Assembly: GCA_013397455.1 (NCBI GenBank) | Contig: VYZB01001147.1 | Location: forward strand, 1-64,000 | Direction of reading: 5' to 3' | Length of the DNA: 64,000 nucleotides | DNA from: Crotophaga sulcirostris | Lineage: Eukaryota > Chordata > Aves > Cuculiformes > Crotophagidae | Shown here: piece after piece, positions 45,601-54,600 of the stretch | Layout of the letters: each line of letters opens with the position of its first letter | How positions within the stretch are numbered: the first letter of the stretch is position 1 | The notes under the pieces: model-generated | Told to the model about the DNA's origin: nothing | The model's database searches: none | The model's input: the letters and a program-made list of their open reading frames with translations, nothing else | Program-made: the position numbers and the translations under genes

Positions 45601-48600
45601 CGCACAACACACAGCCAGAATTTGTCTTTGGTTCCTTCCACAGTTACAGTTTTCTGGCACACTGAATTGTATTGCTTGTGTTAATTAATCTGGTCTTAGG
45701 TTTGTAATTAATATTTCAAGATAATCAAGTTTAGCCGTCAAACCACAAGACCCATATGCAAATATGGAACATACATTTCTAGAACTATCACATCCCCAGA
45801 CTTTAGTTTTAGTGCTGCTACACTTTTTAGGAAAGTTTTGCATATAGGAATGCTTGAATTGAGAAAAAAAAGTGTTAACTTTGCCGATTCCAAATGGAAT
45901 ATAAATTCTGATTTGCTAAATTACCTGGGTGAAATGGAAGGTATGTGAATGTATTCATTTACACCAAACCTTTACAAGCAAGATGGCTTAAAAAATGAAA
46001 ACTCTGGAATTACAACTTAGTTAACATAATGCAAGATGGTTTAAAAAGTGAAAGACCCGTAATTACAACTTAATTAATATACAAATTTCAGGAAGGAACA
46101 GGCATGCATGGAAGCCAGGCAAAAATCTCGGCAAGCAGAAGCAATACAGCTTTGCTGAAACCACTGGAATCCCGTCCTTTTAAAGGAGCTGAGGTGACAG
46201 CTCCCCCAGGACTACCTTTTAGCAATGAGGTCTATTTTGATAGTTTATTTGCTGTGTCATTTTTAACTCAAAAAAGCCAGGTTTTGTTTGTAGTAGGTTT
46301 ACTTGGGAAGGAAGGAGAACAGAGAGGTGATACTATCCAGAGGCGGTGGCTCTACTACCTAGAGGAAAGGATTCCTGAGGGGGACACACTGCTGGTTAGG
46401 CAAAACTGTAGGGAAATGCGACTACAAGAAACACTAACTGCTTCCAGAGGGAAGATGAGATCCACCAAATACAGGGCACTGGCAGATCCTAAGAGCAGTC
46501 TGGAAGAGGAGAGCCTTGACACAGATGATTCATCTCAACCGAATTCATCTGAATTCACAGGAGACCCATGGTACAAACAGTTAAAAAAAGCAGCTTGACC
46601 AGCTGAGCAGACCAAGAAACGGGTGTTCCTTAGAGCTTTTGGACAAACTTCAGATGTACACAGTGAGAATGTAAGAAATCAGATGATATAGATGTATATG
46701 TAGGGGGACAAAGAATATGGTTTGTGTTTTAAAAGTACAGAGTGAAAAGAATTCAAAGGCTTAAGGGAAAGCTTGTGTACAGGAACCTGAGAGCAGCCAG
46801 TCTAGAGAGAGCTGAACAACCAAGTGAGCAGAGAGAAGTGCTGCCAAGTCTGGCAAAGAACTACAAAAGTTGAGGGGAACAAACACCAAGGGCACAAAAG
46901 AGATTGTGGAATTGACAAGTGAAATTCCTTCACTGCTAGAGAATAATTCTAGGAGTAGTAAGTAAAAGATGGGAGTGTGGAATGATGAGGAGAAAACTAC
47001 AGACAACATAGCCAAAGAAGCAGCTAAAACATCCCTTGACCTCTTAGTTTTGGAATAGAGAGTGCAACAACATGGCAGTATTAGCTTTGTCCTCTTTCTT
47101 CTGTAAATGGTGACAGAGGAAGTGGAAGAGAGAAAGAAAACGTTAATTTGTTCTTATTACACTCTCTCTCTCAAAAAAAAAAAAATCCCCATCCAAAAAA
47201 AGAATAATCCCAAACCAAAACAATCCCACACCATCTCTGAATATCCTGAACTGGCTGAAAGACAATGGAGGGATTGTCATGAGGACAACTGGCAGCCACA
47301 ATCAGCAACTGCACACAGCGATTCCTTCTGCAGTGGCCCAGGGCCCACCCTTTGGGTACCACGGCCATGTTGCAAGACAGAGATTGGCAGCAGCAACAAA
47401 GTGATGCTGATGTTTATCCACCCATACCCACTGTTTACTCAGTCTGTACCTTTATTCTGTCCTTTAAAGGATCTTTCCAAAACTCACAGAAACATCAGTA
47501 CTAGCTATTTTATGTTCTTTTCTTTTTAAAACAAAAGAAGGTTTCAGTACTTCTTACCTCCTAAACCAGGGTGTAAAACTTGTGGACCTTGGTTTTGCTG
47601 CTGCATCACCATGAAGTTGGGGGGTACGTTCCCCTGTTGCACCATAGGATTACGGCTAGGAGAACTGACAGGCTGCTGAAATCCCTGGGGAAGCGTGCTA
47701 CTCTGGGGAGGCCTTGGTCCCATCTGCTGCTGCGTCTGGTTAACTGTTGGAGATGATGCAGGAGATCCCTGCTGGAAGGAGGAGGGAGAGGAGGCAGGAG
47801 ACTTGTTGGTCAGGTGGGGTTGCTGTAGTGGCGTAGGAACCCGTGAGGGCCCTCCCTGAAGGCTTTTCATTTGAGGAGCGGTAAACTGGCCAGTATTGCT
47901 CATTTGGGGAAAGTTTGAGTGAGCCTGGGAAGCTTGCTGGCTTCCAAAAGGATATGGAGGTGGAGGATGAGTAGGAGTTTGTACTGTTGCTAGAGATGGT
48001 CTTGCTTGAAGTTGCTGCTGCATTTGTCCAGGCAACGGGGCCTTTTTCCAACCCTGGTTTACTGTCAACGTACCCAGTGCTCCCTGGGTTGGAGGAGGCT
48101 GAAGTGCTCCAGAAGGAAGCTGGTTCCAGCCAGGGGGAACTGGAACCTGTGCTGGTGAAGTAAATGAAGGTCGAATACCCTGCTGTGGCTGCTGATGTGG
48201 CTGGGGAGGACGTGTCTGCAACTGCGTCTGCTGCTGTAGCTGCTGAAAGTTGGCTGAATTCATCTGCCTGTTAACAGGAACTGACTGCATTGAATGGAGC
48301 TGGGGAGCTAAGGATCCAGATGGATGGGTTTGCTGCTGGATATTTAGTCCAGATAAGAGTGGGTCCATTGCATCTATTAAAATAGTAAAGAAAAGTAAAA
48401 AAAATAACCTACTGTAGACAAGACCCACCCCAAAACAAGACAGGGTAATTTGCTTGCTTGCATTTGCTTACTCTGCGTAAAAACTCACGCTCCAGTGTTC
48501 CAATTTCTGCAACAGACAGAACAGGCAAAGCTCTAACAGTTTGCAAAGCGGTCGGGAACCCTGAGAAGCCAGGTCTTAGCAATTCATAACCTCTACAACA

Positions 48601-51600
48601 AAGTTCAGCAGCGCTGCAGTGCTTGTTGCTGCAGACCAACATAAGCCTTCTGCACACTGAGAATCGTGGAATCACAGAGGATCTCGAGTTGGAAGGGACC
48701 CATAAGGATCATCAAGTCCAGCTCTCTGCTCCTTGCAGGACCAGCTAACAATAAACTGTGACTACGAGCGTTGTCCAGATGCTCCGCGAACTCTGACAGG
48801 CTCAGTGCTGTAACCGCTTCCCTGAGAGCCTGTTCAGGGACCGACCACCCTCTCTGTGAAGAACCTTTTCCTAACGTCCAACCTGACCTTCCCCTGATGC
48901 AGCTCCATTCCATCCCCCGTGTCCATCGCTGGTCACAGGGAGGAGGATTGGCACCTCCCCTCAAACCTGCGATGCGGGCACCCCTCAGCCCTCTCCAAGT
49001 TGAATGAGCCAAGCAATTTCAGCCACTCCTCAGAAGTCCTGCCCTCCAGGCCTTTACTCATCAGGGTCACCTGCCCCTGGACACACCCCAGTGGCTTGAC
49101 GTCCTCCTTCCTTTTGGGCACCCAGAGCTGCCCCAGTGCTGGTGGTGGGGCCGCACCAGTGTGGGGTGGGACAATCTCCTCCCTCGAGCGGCTCGCGATG
49201 CTGTGCTTGATGTACCCGAGGCATTGCCAGCCCTTTGGGCTGCGAGGGCACCCTATTGGCTCCTGTTCAACTCACCACCACCCCAGACACCAGATCTCCT
49301 TCTGTGGGGCTGCCCTCCAGCCTCTCGTCCCTCAGTTTCTATGGATAACCCACGGGTTGGGGCTATTATCCCTAACAGTTAAAAAAAAGTGGCATAATAA
49401 GGAATTAAGGTATCATAGAATCGTAGAATCATCAGCTTGGAAAAGACCTTTGAGATCATTGAGTCCAACCATACCTGTCCTCTGCTAAACTACATCCCCC
49501 AGAAACTCATCTACCCGTCTTTTAAACACCTCCAGGGATGGTGACTCAACCACCTCCCTGGGTAGCCTGCTCCACTGTCTAACCACCCTTTCAGTGAAGA
49601 ATTTTTTCCTAATATCCAGTCTAAACCTGCCCTGGTGCAACTTATGGCAATTTCCTCTTGTCCTATCACCTGTCACTTGGGAGAAGAGACCATCGCTTCC
49701 TTTGCCACAACCTCCTTTCAGGTAGTTGTAGACAGTGATGACATATTGTGTGCTATTGTCTGATACTGAGGTAGCACCATAAATTAGTATTCCCAGAATA
49801 TTTAAAACTTTTAAGTCAAATGTTGCCTGTAAGAATAAACACTGCACAGATCATAGACCACAGAATGGTTTGGGTTGGAAGGGACCTTATAGATGTACAG
49901 AAGTTGGCAAGAACTGCCATCATTTTATGGAGGAACAAGTTATAACCCCTCTCTTTTTCTGTAGTCCCCAAATACAAATAACTTGCACTGGCAGAATTAT
50001 GAAGAATAAACCCTAAACACTCACAACTCCCAGATCCTCGGTAGTTAAACTTCCATTCTGTTTGTCCCTCCTGAAAGCACTGGTGCTCAGTCCTGTGCAC
50101 TTCCTTCCTATCGGAGACGTAGGATCATGGAATGGCTTGGGTCAGTGAGGATCTCAAAGCCCATCCAGTTCCAACCCCCTGCCATGGACAAGGACACCTC
50201 CCACTGGATCAGGGAGGGCGCTCAAAGCCCCATCCAACCTGGCCTGGAACACCTGTAGGCATGGGGCTGCACCACTTCTCTGGGCAACCTGGGCCAGGGC
50301 CTCCCAGCTCTCACAGGAAAACATTTCTTCCTAAAATCTCATCTCAATCTGCCCCCTTTCAGTTTAAAATCTGCCTCATTCCACCCATGCTTCCCTTACC
50401 TTTACCCAAGCATAAAGCTCACTCACTACAGTTGTACCGCAAAACCATCACTGCTTCAGCTCAATGCACTTGAACAAAATCCCAAGCAAGCTGGGGACTC
50501 ATGAGGCACCTGAATTATTTGTAAAGTTTTACCAGGTTAGTGGGGACAGGGAGCGTTCCGCAGGAAGAGTAAACTCCCAGGAAGGGCAGGGGAAATACTC
50601 CACGACAGTTCTGGAGCACTCCTACAAGTACAGCCTCAGCTTGTGTGCTGAAGAGTAACTTCAGGAACGTGTTCAGGTCAGCGCTGTGAGTAAATGTTCC
50701 CACCTGGCTGTGAGGAAGGCCGAGGTGTCCTTGGCTGCAGCTCAGCACCAGCACCGCTTGCCACCATAGAGGAGGCCATGTTTCCACCCTGGGACATCAT
50801 GACAGCTGCAGCATTGCTCATCCTTATTAAACCTTAACAATACAAATAACAATGATCAAGGCCTGCAGTTTTTACATAGAGAACAATTTTAGATTTTTTT
50901 TTAATAGAAAAAATAATATTTGTTAATAAAACATTTCTTTAGACTTTAAGAATTGTTCGACTGAAATACCCAGTGGACATGGCTCTCTCTGAAAGCTTAG
51001 ATTCCCTGGAATAAAACAAATTAAGGTCATGCTGAAGCTTCTCCTCTAGCACCAAACCTTTGAAAAGGCCACAGAAGGAAGCACTACCAACTCATGAATT
51101 CTTTGAGCCTGGCTTGCCACTAAGATCACCAAGTGACCAGACCGTAGCAAAGTTACAGCTGCACTGAGGTGTTTCCAAAATCTGGTCCTAGAGAGTAACT
51201 GAGGGCATGTGAGAGAGAAAAATGTCATCTTTCACTTCCAGACACTGCTATTTTATGAAATGGTTTAGACTCTTGACCTGCTGCTTATATTGTTGTTGGA
51301 TTTATATAGATTTACATCTATATTGCTGACCTGCAGGCAGAAAACAAAGCTCCTGATCACCACAGTGAAGATCAGAGCAGCTGTTTTCAAAGCAAACCTT
51401 TTGTAAAGTGTTGTACATTCCTCGTTAAGCACAATGATTTAACTACTGTTATCATGAACAAGCAATGCTCTAAAACATTGAGTTTTATTAAACCACACCT
51501 CCCCACGAAAATGAGTTCTCTACGACCAGACCTCAAAAGTTTATCAGAAGAAAGACTACCAATGAGTGTCCTGGCTTTCCCATAATTACAATAGATTTAA

Positions 51601-54600
51601 TCCAAAGTAGTTTATTATTGTACACTGAATAAAGTTTATGTGCATTTTCATAAGAGGCCAAACAGAAAGCTGTGATAATCTGTGCCCATTTCAAAGTGAA
51701 TTCACTATCATTGACTCACCTGCTTTTACCGCCTTTATGCAAAAAACCCAAAACACTAAAACCAAAACAAATCCCAAACCACCAAACCCTCAAAACACCC
51801 CTAACCAAACCGACCTGCCCCACCCAATTCCCTACAATGTTTGTGGCACAAAATGCACCCAACTATTCAGTTTATGTGATATGAGACACAGTTTTGACAG
51901 TACAGAAACAAGAACACACAGTAATTAAAATGGTAATTATGACTCTGCAAACAATAGTTGCTATAATCAGTGAAATTTTATGATTAGCTTAGTAATAAAT
52001 TTCAAAAAGTGTATAAAGCCAAACAAATGAAAACCAAACCTTGTCCCCCTTGCATGGGAAACCCCGTCTCCACGCGCACGGAGTTGCTTGCTCCCAGGGG
52101 CCCATTGATGCGCACATCTTGGCTTCTGTTCTGAGCTAAAGCCAAATTGATAGCACCTTCCCCTAAAAGGAACACACAGGGTGGGTGAACTGAACGAGAG
52201 GCAGAAAAGCAGAACACAATCATTTTAAAAAGGAGATTTAAAAGACATCAAGGCAGGAAGAACAAACTTCACTATAATGCGCACTTTGGAAGGACAGTCA
52301 TGCATCACACTGCCCTCATCTTCTGGGTTTCAATTTTAAGAAAAACAAACCCCATGACCAGCACTAAACGCTCTTGGTTTCAGCCTGAGTGTGGACAATC
52401 GTCCAGAATGGATAATTTAATTGTGAAATACACTGAAATCTTGTTTTCAGGAAAGCCTCATATGAAACAGTTAAGGAAAAAAAAATCAAAATACATTTTG
52501 CCAGCTAACACTCAAAAAACATTTTTCAGGTTTCCTGCTGATCAGAACATGTTCAGCCATTGTTTTTACTATTAAACCTATTCTTGAGAGAATAAAAAGC
52601 TCTTGAGCTGCCTTTTCACTGCAGCCATTCACCAAATCACTAAATTAGAAGTTTTCCAACACTAACTAAGCACACAAAATCCCTGGCTGAGTACACTGAG
52701 ATTTTAGCTTAATGTCTTTGCAAGCGAATTAGGTGTGAAATACCTTCAATCTGAACAGAGAGAATTCCCAGGTCACGAAGCTGCTGGTTGTTATTCTGAG
52801 CCAGGATCCGCAGCCGCTCAGCAGCTTCCCGGGGGATGTTGAAGGTAACGCGGACGCTGTTCCACGGCTCGATCTTCTGCAGTTTTAACTTCTTGGATTC
52901 TGGAAAGAAAACCAGTCAGAGTCAGTGTAAAGGCAGTTTGTGAACACGTACGATGAAACAGCTTAGTAAAAAGCACAGCTGAAAAGCCTGGAAAAATTAT
53001 TTGGCTTTGGAAATTCCAAATGGTTGGACTCAGGTACAGGAGAATTCAGGTGTGTGGTGACCAGTGTTGCCAAACCACTTCAGACACCTTCCAAAAATGA
53101 CCAATATGGAAACTACCCAGTAGACACCCAACACAACAGCCAACACAATCACCTGATAATACGGATTGCTCAAAATGTGAAACATTCTGTGGATAAACTA
53201 CTTCGGAAAGATACGAAATATCTGATCAAACAGATCTAGTAGATCTGTCAGTGAACCAGGTGGATGCGTGAAAAATGACAACAAGAATGAAACCCTCGTT
53301 CTGAAAATATTTGCCCTACAAATGCTAGAGAAACCACCTCTTTTTTTTTTTTAGAAGACTGGTGCCAACAGAGGCCAAGCTGTACTTCTTTAAGTTCTAC
53401 CACAGTATTTAGTTTTCCTGAATAGGTTTGTATGTCAAATCCACTGTAAAAATACACACACACATTTTTTTTTTTCATTCTGAAGAATGCATCATTTCAG
53501 AATGCCAATAGCTCATTCTTATTTGGGAATCTCTTATACGTAACTACTGCTGCTACAGTAATGGCATTATTAAATCCATCCTCTTTCTACCTATAAACAC
53601 ATTCTTGGCAGGCAACATGACAGGAGTTGTTTTAAAACCTCCTTTTGTGGAGGTTTCACCAGTCTTATATTTACCGTTATCAACGTTCCAATATTTTACA
53701 TGCAAGAATTGCATTGGCACTTTCAGTATTCCTAGATGTTCGCATCAGTCTCACGTTTTTCAAACATGGCATCTGCCAAGTCCAAACCAATGTTATTTAC
53801 TCCACATCCGAGTCAACCCTAGATGTGCACACAGCCTGGGGAACGAGAGGCCGGAGAGCAGCCCAGCAGAGAGGGACCTGGGGGTTCTGGTCGATGGCAA
53901 GTTGAACAAGAGCCAGCAGTGTGCCCTGGCAGCCAAGAGGGCCAACCGTGTCCTGGGGTGGATCAAGCACAGCATTGCCAGCCAGGTGAGGGAGGGGATT
54001 GTCCTGCTCTGCCCTGCACTGGTATGTCCCACCTTGTGCACTGGGTGCAGTTTTGGGCTCCACAGGATAAAAAGGATCTAAAGCTGCTGGAGAGTGTCCA
54101 GAGGAGGGCACGGAGTTAGGGAATTGGTGAAGGGTTTAGAGGGGAAGCCCTATAAGGAGCAGTTGAAGTCCCTGGATAGCAAAGCTCATCTGCTGTGTGG
54201 AAAAGCCTGGTTTCACTTGCGTATGGCACAGCAGTGCCTCATGGAGGGAAATGAATGAAGAATGAACAAGTGAGATGTGGGAACTGAACAGGAATGAATG
54301 AACTCACTAATGAAACCAGTTTTAAACAATCCAGCAACTGCAGAAACTTGTACACTGTGTCTCTGAGAAGAACAGCTCCCACACTCACCAAGAATAACCT
54401 CAATAAATCTTATTACAAACTAAGTAACTCAAAGCAAATATAATCTATTTCTTTGTACAAGCACTCTACTGAAATAACTATTTTAAGGACAGCTGAAAAA
54501 TGACAAGAAGGTACCTTACCCATGTGTAAGAGGCCAGGGACGTTCTCCAATATGGTACCTAGTTTCTGCTCAAAGTCTCTGTCACCTATATTTCCTTTAA

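Larger units (their letters stand above)
44960..47557 (-). other. NCOA6: NCOA6 intron 5
   Basis: 2.6 kb without recognised CR1. It holds the 53-bp tandem duplication and the unassigned + strand ORF. Confidence 0.8.
48374..50703 (-). other. NCOA6: NCOA6 intron 4
   Basis: 2.3 kb, more than half made of four sense-oriented CR1 segments. Confidence 0.85.
50833..54519 (-). other. NCOA6: NCOA6 introns 3, 2 and 1
   Basis: 50833-52039 holds the G/T-rich transcript tract. 52163-52743 has nothing notable. 52900-54519 holds the 3'-truncated CR1. Confidence 0.8.

Noticed and set aside
49161..49488. Open frames near 49 kb as a separate small gene
   Set aside because: They fall in the CR1 at 48660-49365.
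51638..51928. Thr/Asn/Pro-rich 96-codon frame
   Set aside because: It arises from the C/A-rich low-complexity tract.
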